A stretch of DNA of 19,959 nucleotides from SKVL01 sp051747785 (GCA_051747785.1 JBNJGN010000013.1:1-19959); one strand, 5' to 3'. Counted from the first letter of the stretch, positions 1 through 6,873 are shown. A program made the numbers and translations. Notes: generated from the letters alone by a model not told the origin.

Positions 1-2
1 TG

Positions 3-137
3 AACGAAGATGTTGCCGGTTCCGCAACTGTTTTGGCCATAAGAGGGCAAATAGAGAACACGCTTAGGCAATTTGATCCGGTTGACAACGTTGTTATAAA
101 GATTGAAGGCGAAGAAGAAGGAGTGCTTCAGCCATAA
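3..137 (+). CDS. GerMN-domain protein, C-terminal end (partial)
   Basis: An open frame enters from the left edge and ends at TAA 135-137, giving 44 residues. The visible part includes ATVLAIRGQIENTLRQF, then NVVIKI and an end in GVLQP. This matches the closing alpha-beta portion of GerMN (sporulation/spore-germination) domains as they occur in small Patescibacteria lipoproteins and membrane proteins, where an 'IxxQIxxTLxQF...VxIxIxG' run is followed by 'xxLQP'. The N-terminus, including any signal or lipobox, lies outside the window. GerMN domains are thought to act at the cell envelope, but the role in such bacteria is unknown. A strong terminator follows directly. The family call rests on the short tail only. 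Confidence 0.55.
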   Translation, partial: NEDVAGSATVLAIRGQIENTLRQFDPVDNVVIKIEGEEEGVLQP

Positions 138-162
138 GTTAAAGTAAGGTATTTTAGAATTT

Positions 163-190
163 AAAAAACCCCGATAAATCGGGGTTTTTT
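163..190 (+). terminator. Intrinsic terminator after the GerMN gene
   Basis: Six A, then CCCCGAT, AA, ATCGGGG and six T form a perfect inverted repeat of 13-bp arms. The G+C core is followed by a T run and preceded by an A run, so it can work in both directions. It sits 25 bases after the stop codon. Confidence 0.85.
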
Positions 191-207
191 AAAACGCTTG
201 AATGGTG

Positions 208-213
208 TATAAT
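208..213 (+). promoter_or_regulatory. Candidate -10 box for the cupin gene
   Basis: A perfect TATAAT lies 29 bases before the ATG of the cupin gene and just after the preceding terminator. There is no good -35 box at the right distance (the region is the terminator T run). The leader would be about 20 nt and holds no Shine-Dalgarno sequence. Confidence 0.5.
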
Positions 214-242
214 TAGTTAGTTAACAGTAAAAAAACAATATT

Positions 243-650
243 ATGAAAGGATATTTTGTGAACATAGAAGATGAGACAAAAGATAATAGTGACTATCGAC
301 GCGTTCTTTATACGGCCAAAAATAGCCAGCTTGTGGTTATGAGCGTTGAGCCGGGAGAAGAGATAGGGGAAGAGATCCATGAACTTGATCAGTTTATTAG
401 AGTAGAAAAAGGCAAAGCCAAAGTGGTCTTGAATAAAACGGAAGAGAGAGAGATAGAAGATGATTGGGCTGTGGTTATACCAGCAGGTGTCTGGCACAAT
501 GTCATAAATACCGGAGATAAGCCTTTGAAGATCTATACCATTTATGCTCCGCCTGAGCATAAAGACAAAGTGGTGCAAGAGACCAAAGCCGATGAGTACG
601 AAGAACACTTTGACGGTGTTACCACGGAAGAGGCGAAAGAAGAGGAGTAG
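243..650 (+). CDS. Cupin-domain protein (single small cupin)
   Basis: A 135-residue single-domain cupin. Cupin motif 1 is recognisable at residues 38-57 (GEEIGEEIHELDQFIRVEKG), and motif 2 at 80-91 (PAGVWHNVINTG) carries the conserved PxGxxHxxxN pattern. Of the usual metal ligands, His46 and His85 are present. The first His of the HxH pair is Glu44 and the motif-1 Glu position is Gln50, a variant pattern found in many bacterial mannose-6-phosphate-isomerase-like cupins. The last 25 residues form an acidic tail outside the barrel. The protein is cytoplasmic, with no signal peptide. It stands alone between two terminators with its own -10 box. The substrate cannot be predicted. The family call is secure and the function unknown. 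Confidence 0.85.
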   Translation: MKGYFVNIEDETKDNSDYRRVLYTAKNSQLVVMSVEPGEEIGEEIHELDQFIRVEKGKAKVVLNKTEEREIEDDWAVVIPAGVWHNVINTGDKPLKIYTIYAPPEHKDKVVQETKADEYEEHFDGVTTEEAKEEE

Positions 651-670
651 TTGATATCTATTATTTGTAT

Positions 671-700
671 AAAACCGCGCGGTTTACCGCGCGGTTTTTT
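671..700 (+). terminator. Intrinsic terminator after the cupin gene
   Basis: AAAACCGCGCGG, loop TTTA, CCGCGCGGTTTT form perfect 12-bp arms ending in a T run. The stem is unusually G+C rich for this region. It starts 21 bases after the cupin stop codon. Confidence 0.9.
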
Positions 701-728
701 GTTTACTTATATATTTTTCTGTTATATT
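699..728 (+). promoter_or_regulatory. Possible promoter for the Cys-rich membrane protein
   Basis: TTGTTT at 699-704 and TATATT at 723-728 are separated by 18 bases. The predicted leader of about 40 nt contains a strong Shine-Dalgarno sequence. Neither box is perfect, and the -35 overlaps the T run of the preceding terminator. Confidence 0.35.
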
Positions 729-774
729 CTAAAAAAAGTCTGTTAATTAAAAATGGAACAGGAGGGGGAATATT

Positions 775-1137
775 ATGAATACTCTTTTTGGTTTAGGGCT
801 GTCGGGTATATTAATTTCTGTTATTTTGGTATCTATTCTTTTAATATGTGCCAACCTAATTTTTTTAAATCCCAGCTCTGAAGAAGATGTTACTCGCTCT
901 TGGGAAGAGAGTTGTTTGAAAAAAGGAAGAAGGGAACTCCAAAAGGATTTCACTGTTGGTTTAGGTTTGGTTGATTCGGAGAAAAAAATAATGTGTTTGG
1001 GGTGCGGATTTAGTGGCGTTGAATATTATGAAAAAGTTTGCGTGGACTGTCCTAAATGTAGAATGAAAATGCTTTTAAGTAATGGTTATATCTATGCCGT
1101 TCATCCTTCGAGGGTGTCTCCTCCGGAGATCTCCTAG
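775..1137 (+). CDS. Membrane-anchored Cys-rich (zinc-ribbon-like) protein, unknown function
   Basis: A 120-residue protein. Residues 4-31 form one hydrophobic span, followed by a charged linker and then a small C-terminal Cys module at about 65-95 with CLGC, then CVDC and PKC (five Cys in two clusters). This spacing suggests a zinc ribbon or other metal site, on the cytoplasmic side if the N-terminus is outside. The start is well supported: GGAGGGG at 761-767 lies 7 bases before the ATG, one of the few strong ribosome-binding sites in this window. It is monocistronic and followed by its own terminator. I recognise no named family. The span is not followed by a convincing lipobox, because the residue before the Cys in LLIC is Ile. 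Confidence 0.65.
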   Translation: MNTLFGLGLSGILISVILVSILLICANLIFLNPSSEEDVTRSWEESCLKKGRRELQKDFTVGLGLVDSEKKIMCLGCGFSGVEYYEKVCVDCPKCRMKMLLSNGYIYAVHPSRVSPPEIS

Positions 1138-1165
1138 CCCGTGTGACGTTGCACTTTTTATTTTA

Positions 1166-1191
1166 AAAACCGCCTGTTATCAGGCGGTTTT
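1166..1191 (+). terminator. Intrinsic terminator after the Cys-rich membrane protein
   Basis: AAAACCGCCTG, loop TTAT, CAGGCGGTTTT form perfect 11-bp arms with a four-T end, located 28 bases after the stop codon. Confidence 0.85.
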
Positions 1192-1198
1192 CTAAATT

Positions 1199-1226
1199 TT
1201 GGAGCAGTTGGTGCACATGTTATAAT
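1199..1226 (+). promoter_or_regulatory. Promoter of the baeRF-like gene
   Basis: TTGGAG (1199-1204), 16 bases, then TATAAT (1221-1226) preceded by TG one base upstream (extended -10, TGTTATAAT). A second TATAAT at 1232-1237 could give a start site a few bases from the ATG at 1252. No Shine-Dalgarno sequence precedes the ATG. Confidence 0.6.
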
Positions 1227-1251
1227 AATCATATAATTTCAGATCATTATT

Positions 1252-1776
1252 ATGAAAATACCTTCAAAAAACCATCAATTTACCGGTAAACCCACTTTGC
1301 TTCTGGTTACCGCTGCTCAGGATGCGGTTCTCTATAAAGCCGAAGATGGAGAGATGTATAATATTATGGAAATAATAGCAGATAAAAAAGAAGATTCTGA
1401 TAAGCCCGGTGTTTCAAGGACCAAAAGACCGAACGTGGTTGAGCACGGCATTGCTCTTGAAGAAAAACAGCAGAAGCTACGAGAAAAAGCTATCAAAGAT
1501 TTTTTGGGAAAGTTGGAGGATAATTTAAAGAAAACCGAGGAACTGGAAAGAATAAAGTCAATTTATCTGTTTACTCCTGACTTTATGGAAGAAGGGATAA
1601 TTAACGCTTTACCCAAAGAAGTAAAGAATAAGGTTGAAAAGACCTTTTTGGGAAATTACACGAAGGAGCACCCGCTAGAGTTGGTCAAAAAAATAGATTC
1701 TTTATTGGCTGAAAAAAGGGTGATACCTACAGATGAGGAGGCGGCTAAAATACTAAAGCGCGGAAAGAGGCAATAG
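1252..1776 (+). CDS. Probable baeRF / host-attachment-family protein
   Basis: A 174-residue soluble protein. The C-terminal half matches the layout of the bacterial release-factor-like (baeRF, 'host attachment protein') families. A predicted helix (about 70-98) is followed by a strand IYLFTPDFM (104-112), where related proteins have a 'lVlvAPpxfLg' strand. Then come NALPKEVKNKVEKTFLGNYTK (119-138; relatives read 'aLskevrkrvvaeidkDLt') and a closing helix of the 'p.Eivekl' type. The N-terminal half contains a polar, low-complexity linker. baeRF proteins resemble the archaeal/eukaryotic eRF1 catalytic domain and are suspected to act on stalled or hibernating ribosomes; this is family knowledge, not visible here. 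The gene is transcribed alone from a good promoter. The call rests on remembered family patterns, so a remote-homology search is the deciding test. Confidence 0.5.
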   Translation: MKIPSKNHQFTGKPTLLLVTAAQDAVLYKAEDGEMYNIMEIIADKKEDSDKPGVSRTKRPNVVEHGIALEEKQQKLREKAIKDFLGKLEDNLKKTEELERIKSIYLFTPDFMEEGIINALPKEVKNKVEKTFLGNYTKEHPLELVKKIDSLLAEKRVIPTDEEAAKILKRGKRQ

Positions 1777-1778
1777 TA

Positions 1779-1807
1779 TTGACATATATATATACTTATT
1801 ATACTAT
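1779..1807 (+). promoter_or_regulatory. Strong promoter of the diguanylate cyclase operon
   Basis: A perfect TTGACA (1779-1784), 17 bases, then TACTAT (1802-1807). It begins 2 bases after the stop of the upstream gene. The predicted start site is near 1814, leaving a leader of about 28 nt that carries AGGAG at 1830-1834. It is the best -35/-10 pair in the window. Confidence 0.75.
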
Positions 1808-1841
1808 TTTTAAAGCTGAACTTTAAAAAAGGAGCTTTGAG

Positions 1842-2435
1842 ATGGGGATAAATTGGTATTGGCCGGTAATAGTCGCCCAGATGGTGGCTATTTTGTCGCT
1901 TTCTTATTTTTTATGGGCTGTAGTTAAAAGATCCAAAAGGGATCCTTTAACTGGTCTGTATAACAGGCAGACCCTGAAAGAAACCTTTCAAAAAATTGAA
2001 GGGTCAAAAAAGAGTTTCTCTCTTATGATCCTTGATATTGATTACTTCAAGGATCTGAACGACTCTTGGGGGCATGTAGTCGGAGATGAAGTTCTAAAAG
2101 GCGTGTCCGGAAGGATAACAGGTAACATAAGACCCCAAGATTCTTCTTTCCGATACGGAGGGGAGGAATTTCTGGTAATTCTTCCCGATACGGGAGAGGA
2201 TGAGGCGGTGAGAGTTGCCAGAAGGCTTCAGGAAAAACTCAGAAATCCTTACAGATTAAGGCAAAAAGTTTCTGAGAACCTCAATGTCACCGTAAGTATG
2301 GGGATATCAGTTTCCGCAAAAGGAGATTCGCCTGAGGATGTTCTGGATCGTGCTGATAAAGCACTTTACCGAGCCAAGGAAGCGGGGCGTGACAGAATAG
2401 TTTTTGATCAACAAAAGGAGGACAGAGATGAATAA
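1842..2435 (+). CDS. Membrane-anchored GGDEF diguanylate cyclase
   Basis: A 197-residue protein with a single N-terminal membrane span (about 8-28) and a complete GGDEF domain (about 33-190). Recognisable are the DPLTGLYNR motif (34-42), the metal-binding DIDYFKDLND (65-74), the active-site signature RYGGEEF with GGEEF at 106-110, and the closing ADKALYRAKEAGRD (171-184). An RxxD motif (RPQD, 97-100) lies exactly five residues before GGEEF. This is the classical product-inhibition I-site, so the enzyme should make cyclic di-GMP from two GTP and be feedback-inhibited. There is no sensor domain besides the span. AGGAG lies 7 bases before the ATG. The stop overlaps the start region of the next gene, suggesting coupled translation. 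No PilZ or EAL protein is visible in the window. Confidence 0.92.
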   Translation: MGINWYWPVIVAQMVAILSLSYFLWAVVKRSKRDPLTGLYNRQTLKETFQKIEGSKKSFSLMILDIDYFKDLNDSWGHVVGDEVLKGVSGRITGNIRPQDSSFRYGGEEFLVILPDTGEDEAVRVARRLQEKLRNPYRLRQKVSENLNVTVSMGISVSAKGDSPEDVLDRADKALYRAKEAGRDRIVFDQQKEDRDE

Positions 2436-2661
2436 AGTGGCATTTGTTTTATCAATCGTTCTTTTTGTAGCCCTGGTTATCGGGGCAAAAACGTACGTAA
2501 ACTGGTATTCGTCCTTGCCGGTTGTGAAAGTTACACCCGATAACAGTGTAGTAGCTGTAAAAGATGGGGATCAATATTTCGGTCCGGAATATATTGAAAA
2601 AAGGGAGGTAAGAAGATACAAAAAAGAGTGGGTTTCATTTGACTGGAAACCTCCCAAATAG
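2428..2661 (+). CDS. Small single-span membrane protein coupled to the GGDEF gene
   Basis: A 77-residue protein. One hydrophobic span lies at about 4-20, followed by a 55-residue hydrophilic C-terminal part rich in Tyr, Trp, Lys and Val. It ends in WVSFDWKPPK and contains no Cys and no known motif. I chose ATG 2428 because AGGAGG sits at 2416-2421, 6 bases upstream. A longer reading from 2404 would place that site inside the gene. The start overlaps the last 8 bases of the diguanylate cyclase gene, so the two are probably translated together, and the protein may be a membrane partner of the cyclase (inference). I do not recognise a family. Confidence 0.65.
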   Translation: MNKVAFVLSIVLFVALVIGAKTYVNWYSSLPVVKVTPDNSVVAVKDGDQYFGPEYIEKREVRRYKKEWVSFDWKPPK

Positions 2662-2671
2662 TGTTCTTTGT

Positions 2672-2701
2672 AAATCCCGAGTACTTAAGTACTCGGGATT
2701 T
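2672..2701. terminator. Perfect 30-bp palindrome, terminator between convergent genes
   Basis: AAATCCCGAGTACTT followed directly by AAGTACTCGGGATTT, a perfect 15+15 palindrome with a T run to 2705 on the plus strand. It lies between the small membrane-protein gene and the convergent LOG gene and touches the LOG stop codon at 2704-2706. On the minus strand the T run is only three bases, so termination there may be weaker. Confidence 0.85.
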
Positions 2702-2703
2702 TT

Positions 2704-3426
2704 TTATTCTTCTTCTCTTTTTCTTCTTCTAACTCCGGCCATAACCCGAGCATCATTTTTTATTGTTTCCACTATCTGCTCAAGATCGTCGGTTATAATA
2801 TAGAGTTCACGGTCTTCTTCACTTATGGTACCGCGATCGGCTAAGCTTTCTTTAATGAATGAATCTAAAGGTTCCCAGTACTCTTTACCGAAAAGAAAGA
2901 TGGGTATTCGTGGAAGTTTATTCGTCTGAACCAGTGTGATTATCTCAAAAAACTCATCCATTGTCCCGAATCCTCCGGGGAAATAAACGAAGGCCTCGGC
3001 AGAAAAGGAAAGGCACACCTTTCGGCTGAAAAAGTAGTAAAAATCCAGAGATTCTTTTACGTAAGGATTTGTGTCTTGTTCACTCGGCAGGTCTATGCAA
3101 AAACCGATGGAGTCTCCGTCAGCTTCATATGCACCACGGTTGGCCGCTTCCATTATTCCCGGCCCTCCGCCTGTGATGATGGAAAAGCCGGTTTCTTCTA
3201 CTATCTTTTTGGTCAACTCGCGTGCTTTTTGGTAGTAGTATTCGTCTTCTTTGAACTTTGAAGATCCGAATACTGTTACTGAAGAAGGGTATTTGGCCAG
3301 AAAATCAAATCCTCTTTTGAATTCTTTGTTTATAATACTTATTCTCTCTTGCGCCTCTTCTTGCATTATCTCCAAGGTAAAGGGCGGTACTTGCTTGTTT
3401 GAAAATTGATTATTTTCTTCGGACAT
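2704..3426 (-). CDS. LOG-family protein (Rossmann fold, TIGR00730 type)
   Basis: A 240-residue cytoplasmic protein of the lysine-decarboxylase-like / LOG family. The nucleotide-binding core starts around residue 50 (VTVFGSS). GGGPGIMEAANRG (86-98) and the family signature PGGFGTMDEFFE (150-161) are both intact, and the conserved Arg-Lys pair is at 135-136. Characterised relatives release free cytokinin-type bases by cleaving ribose 5-phosphate from nucleoside monophosphates (phosphoribohydrolase). In bacteria of this kind the natural substrate may be an ordinary nucleotide. A 45-residue charged N-terminal extension precedes the core. The gene is convergent to the upstream operon and divergent from tgt. 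Confidence 0.88.
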   Translation of the reverse strand: MSEENNQFSNKQVPPFTLEIMQEEAQERISIINKEFKRGFDFLAKYPSSVTVFGSSKFKEDEYYYQKARELTKKIVEETGFSIITGGGPGIMEAANRGAYEADGDSIGFCIDLPSEQDTNPYVKESLDFYYFFSRKVCLSFSAEAFVYFPGGFGTMDEFFEIITLVQTNKLPRIPIFLFGKEYWEPLDSFIKESLADRGTISEEDRELYIITDDLEQIVETIKNDARVMAGVRRRKREEE

Positions 3427-3496
3427 ATCTATCCAGCGTTATATCTGTTAATATTATTGAATAATAACATATATCTTATAGAGTAAATCATTGTTA
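3427..3496. promoter_or_regulatory. Divergent intergenic region with a small inverted repeat
   Basis: The 70 bases between the LOG gene (minus) and tgt (plus) must hold promoters for both. A 7-bp inverted repeat TATTATT-G-AATAATA lies at 3452-3466 and includes a -35-like TTGAAT (3457-3462). A TATAGA at 3477-3482 sits 14 bases before the tgt ATG, but the spacing between the boxes (14) is poor. The repeat could be an operator or just A+T-rich chance. Confidence 0.3.
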
Positions 3497-4702
3497 ATGC
3501 ACAAAAATAACCATTTTTTTGAAATATTAAGCCAGCATTCCGGTTCAATGTCACGAACAGGAAAGATCTGTACTCTTCATGGAACAATAAAGACGCCGGC
3601 TTTTATTCCGGTGGGCACGAAGGCTACGGTAAAAAGTCTTACTCCTGAAATGGTTGAAGATACCGGTGCTCAAGCGGTGCTTGCCAATACTTATCATCTT
3701 TTTCTTGAGCCCGGGGAAGATATCGTGTCGGAGGCAGGCGGACTTCATTCCTTTATGAACTGGTCAAAGCCTGTTATTACGGATTCAGGAGGATTCCAGG
3801 TTTTTTCTTTGGGAGCCGGTCTTAACGGAGGTGTGTCCAAAATAAGAGGAAGTAAAGATCATTCAGGCAAGACCAGGGTCAAAGGAAATTCTTTTTCCTC
3901 GGCCAAGATAGATGAAAACGGTGTAACTTTTTCTTCTTTTAAGGATGGAAGCCTTCACACTTTCACTCCGGAGCGTAGTGTAGATATTCAACATGCTCTT
4001 GGCGCTGATATTTTCTTTGCTTTTGATGAATGCACTTCTCCCAATGCCGATTACGATTACCAGTTAAAGGCGGCTGAGAGAACCCATCGATGGGCTAAGA
4101 GGTGTGTTGAGAGACATAAAGAGAATAAAAGAGCGACAAAAGAACAGGCTCTTTTCGGTGTGGTGCAAGGAGGGAGATTTGAAGATCTGCGTCGCTGGAG
4201 TGGCGAAACTTTGTCCGGCATGTCCTTTGACGGATTTGGTATTGGTGGCTCTTTTGAAAAAGAAGACATAGAAACAGCGGTTCGGTGGGTGAACGAGGAG
4301 CTTCCGGAGGATAAGCCCAGGCATCTTTTGGGTATAGGAACGCCAAAAGATATATTCGGGGCTATAGAGAACGGAGTTGATACATTTGATTGCGTATCTC
4401 CTACACGTTTGGGTCGTAATGGTACCCTTTATACTAGAGACGGCGCTATCCATATAAGAAACGGCTCCTTTAGGCATGATATGGGTGCTATTGACCCGGA
4501 GTGTGGCTGTTATGTCTGTAAAAATTATTCCAGAGCCTATCTTTCTCATTTATTTAGGTCCGGCGAAATGTTGGGGGCGACACTGGGAACTTTTCATAAT
4601 GTACATTTTTTGGTTTCTATGGTTGACGAGATCAGACAGTCTATAGATCAAGGAGAATTTTTTGATCTTAGAGATAATTTTATAGGACGATTTTACGGAT
4701 AG
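3497..4702 (+). CDS. tgt: tRNA-guanine transglycosylase
   Basis: A 401-residue enzyme exchanging the guanine at tRNA position 34 (GUN anticodons) for a queuine precursor. TDSGGFQVFSL (95-105) carries the catalytic Asp96, DTFDCVSPTR (295-304) carries the nucleophile Asp298, and the zinc site is C336-x-C338-x2-C341-x25-H367, exactly as in the family. ATG 3497 is preferred over an in-frame TTG at 3491. It is longer than the usual 370-380 residues because about 27 residues are inserted after SLG (about 107-135, Gly/Ser/Lys rich). The loop normally reading GGLAVGE, which contacts the incoming base, reads GGSFEKED (250-257). No queuosine-synthesis gene is nearby. tgt heads the plus-strand run leading into uvrB, 53 bases downstream. 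Confidence 0.95.
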   Translation: MHKNNHFFEILSQHSGSMSRTGKICTLHGTIKTPAFIPVGTKATVKSLTPEMVEDTGAQAVLANTYHLFLEPGEDIVSEAGGLHSFMNWSKPVITDSGGFQVFSLGAGLNGGVSKIRGSKDHSGKTRVKGNSFSSAKIDENGVTFSSFKDGSLHTFTPERSVDIQHALGADIFFAFDECTSPNADYDYQLKAAERTHRWAKRCVERHKENKRATKEQALFGVVQGGRFEDLRRWSGETLSGMSFDGFGIGGSFEKEDIETAVRWVNEELPEDKPRHLLGIGTPKDIFGAIENGVDTFDCVSPTRLGRNGTLYTRDGAIHIRNGSFRHDMGAIDPECGCYVCKNYSRAYLSHLFRSGEMLGATLGTFHNVHFLVSMVDEIRQSIDQGEFFDLRDNFIGRFYG

Positions 4703-4755
4703 CAGCTGAAATTTTGTTTGCTTGCTCTTCTTTGTGATATATTTTTAACATTCCT

Positions 4756-6813
4756 ATGAGAGAGAAAGGTTTATTTGATATAAAAAGTGAATATAATCCG
4801 GCCGGGGATCAGCCGAAAGCTATTTCTCTTCTGTCGAAGGGGTTGGATAAGGGCTATCAACAGCAAACTCTTTTGGGTATAACCGGTTCAGGAAAAACTT
4901 TTTCTATGGCTAATGTTATAGAAAAGTATCAAAAGCCTACTTTGGTCATAGCTCATAACAAAACACTAGCTGCTCAGCTTTCACAAGAATACAAAGCCTT
5001 TTTTCCTGATAACGCCGTAACTTATTTTGTTTCCTATTATGATTACTATCAGCCTGAAGCTTATATTCCGGTAACCGATACTTATATAGAAAAAGAGGCG
5101 CAAATAAATGAGGAGATAAGCCGACTCAGGCATGAAACGACCCAAGCGCTTCTAACCAGAAATGATGTCATTGTTGTAGCATCAGTTTCCTGCATTTATG
5201 GCTTGGGAAGTCCGGTAGAGTATGAAAAGGTAAATTTTAAGATGGAAAGAGGAAGCGAGATCTCCAGAAGATCAATGCTCTCAAGATTGGTTGATATACA
5301 TTTTCAGCGTACTAATGCTGATCTTTCTCCTGGTTATTTTCGCGCTATCGGTAACACTGTTGAGGTAATGCCGGTAAACGAGAGGGTGATATACAGGGTT
5401 TCCTTTCGGGGAGGTAAGATAGATTCTATTGTAGCTCTGGATGAGGTTTCTCGTGCAGTTGTAGATGAACCTCGTGTTGTTTTCATGTTTCCGGCGCACC
5501 ACTTTGTTACTCCAAAGGAAGAACTTGAAAGGGCGGTTGGTGATATAGAGCAGGAGTTAGAGGAAAGAGTGGATGTACTTAAGAGAACGGGAAAGAACTT
5601 GGAGGCGGAAAGACTTTCCAGAAGAACGCGTTATGATCTGGCTATGATAAAAGAGGTTGGTTATTGTAACGGTATAGAGAACTACTCGAGACACTTTACT
5701 GGACGTTCTCCCGGTGATGCTCCTGATACTTTGCTTTCATATTTTCCGCATAAAGAGAATGGTGATCCCGATTTTCTTACTATTATAGACGAATCGCATG
5801 TTACCATACCTCAAATAAGAGGAATGTATGCGGGAGATCGCTCAAGAAAGGAATCTTTAATAGAGCACGGCTTTAGGCTACCTTCAGCCTTGGACAACAG
5901 GCCCTTGAAGTTTGATGAATTTGAAGAACGTATAGGAGAGAGAATGTACACCTCTGCCACTCCAGGTGATCACGAGAGGAATAACAGCGAACAGGTGGTT
6001 GAGCAGATAATACGCCCTACCGGCTTGTTAGACCCTGAACTTATAGTAAGACCTGTTATTGGTGAAAAGGAAGGTTTTTCTTCAGGTGATCAAGAAGTAT
6101 ATAAGGGTCAAGTGGACGATTTTCTGAAAGAGGCTGTTTCCGAGATAGAAAAAGGTGGAAGGGTATTGGCGACCACTCTTACAAAAAGAATGGCGGAAGA
6201 TCTAAGTGATTATCTTAAGGAGCGTGGAGTGAAGGCGGAGTACCTCCATAGTGATATAAAAACAATAGAAAGAGTAGAAATATTATCTTCCTTGAGGCGC
6301 GGAGATTTTAACTGTCTAGTTGGAGTAAATCTTTTAAGGGAAGGCCTTGATCTTCCGGAGGTGTCTCTTATCGGGATACTGGATGCTGACAAAGAGGGTT
6401 TTTTAAGATCAGAGACCGCGCTTATTCAGATAATAGGCAGAGCTGCCAGGAACCTTTTTGGTCGGGTTATTCTATACGCTGACGTAGCGACGGGTGCTGT
6501 AAAGCGTGCTGTTGAGGAGACCGAGAGAAGACGTGCTTTACAGATGGAATATAATGAAAAACATGGAATAACTCCTAAAGGTATTGAGAAAAAGATATAT
6601 GACACCACTACCTCTTTAGAGAAGGAGAGAAAAGAAACAGCTGAACGTCTCGCACAGATAGACGTCGCCGAAAGTGGAATGGATATCGAAAAACGTCTCA
6701 AGTCAAAGGAGAAGGAAATGGAAGAAGCAGTTAAGAATTTGGATTTTGAAACTGCTGCAATTCTGAGAGATGAGATATACATTATTAAAGATAAATTGAA
6801 AAGTGGTGGATAA
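4756..6813 (+). CDS. uvrB: Excinuclease ABC subunit B
   Basis: A 685-residue DNA-damage-verifying helicase subunit of nucleotide excision repair, slightly longer than the usual 660-680. Walker A is GITGSGKT (41-48). The DNA-clamping beta-hairpin begins with YYDYYQPEAYIP (about 95-106). The DESH box (DESHVTIPQIRGMY), the TSATPGDHE stretch, the GVNLLREGLDLPEVSLI segment and QIIGRAARN helicase motif VI follow in order. The C-terminal UVR domain (about 645-682, MEEAVKNLDFETAAILRDEI), which contacts UvrC, is present. No Shine-Dalgarno sequence is visible before the ATG. uvrA lies about 4 kb downstream on the same strand, separated by a signalling gene cluster. uvrC is not in the window. Confidence 0.97.
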   Translation: MREKGLFDIKSEYNPAGDQPKAISLLSKGLDKGYQQQTLLGITGSGKTFSMANVIEKYQKPTLVIAHNKTLAAQLSQEYKAFFPDNAVTYFVSYYDYYQPEAYIPVTDTYIEKEAQINEEISRLRHETTQALLTRNDVIVVASVSCIYGLGSPVEYEKVNFKMERGSEISRRSMLSRLVDIHFQRTNADLSPGYFRAIGNTVEVMPVNERVIYRVSFRGGKIDSIVALDEVSRAVVDEPRVVFMFPAHHFVTPKEELERAVGDIEQELEERVDVLKRTGKNLEAERLSRRTRYDLAMIKEVGYCNGIENYSRHFTGRSPGDAPDTLLSYFPHKENGDPDFLTIIDESHVTIPQIRGMYAGDRSRKESLIEHGFRLPSALDNRPLKFDEFEERIGERMYTSATPGDHERNNSEQVVEQIIRPTGLLDPELIVRPVIGEKEGFSSGDQEVYKGQVDDFLKEAVSEIEKGGRVLATTLTKRMAEDLSDYLKERGVKAEYLHSDIKTIERVEILSSLRRGDFNCLVGVNLLREGLDLPEVSLIGILDADKEGFLRSETALIQIIGRAARNLFGRVILYADVATGAVKRAVEETERRRALQMEYNEKHGITPKGIEKKIYDTTTSLEKERKETAERLAQIDVAESGMDIEKRLKSKEKEMEEAVKNLDFETAAILRDEIYIIKDKLKSGG

Positions 6814-6819
6814 GAAGTT

Positions 6820-6847
6820 TTGTTTTTTGGCTTTCGGTTTGTATACT
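6820..6847 (+). promoter_or_regulatory. Candidate promoter of the signalling cluster
   Basis: TTGTTT (6820-6825), 16 bases, then TATACT (6842-6847), starting 6 bases after the uvrB stop. A second -10-like TATAGT at 6853-6858 follows. These lie between uvrB and the first receiver gene, whose ATG at 6874 gives a leader of about 20 nt. The A+T-rich context makes the call moderate. Confidence 0.45.
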
Positions 6848-6873
6848 GTAACTATAGTATTTTGATTAAAAAG

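Noticed and set aside
1812..1838. AAAGCT pairing with AGCTTT over the Shine-Dalgarno sequence of the diguanylate cyclase gene, a possible translational switch.
   Set aside because: The predicted start site of the strong promoter at 1779-1807 is near 1814, so most of the upstream arm would not be in the transcript.
3452..3466. TATTATT-G-AATAATA as a definite operator between the LOG gene and tgt.
   Set aside because: Short A+T-only inverted repeats are frequent by chance in such spacers; kept only as a low-confidence regulatory note.
4064..4549. Long antisense frames inside tgt (and others inside uvrB, the FIST gene and the kinase gene).
   Set aside because: They lie opposite clearly conserved protein families, have no motifs of their own and no ribosome-binding sites; they are shadows of the coding strand.
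6820..6873. A longer N-terminus for the first receiver, starting at TTG 6820.
   Set aside because: The added 18 residues have no receiver character and overlap a likely promoter; ATG 6874 is followed by a normal polar lead-in to the receiver.
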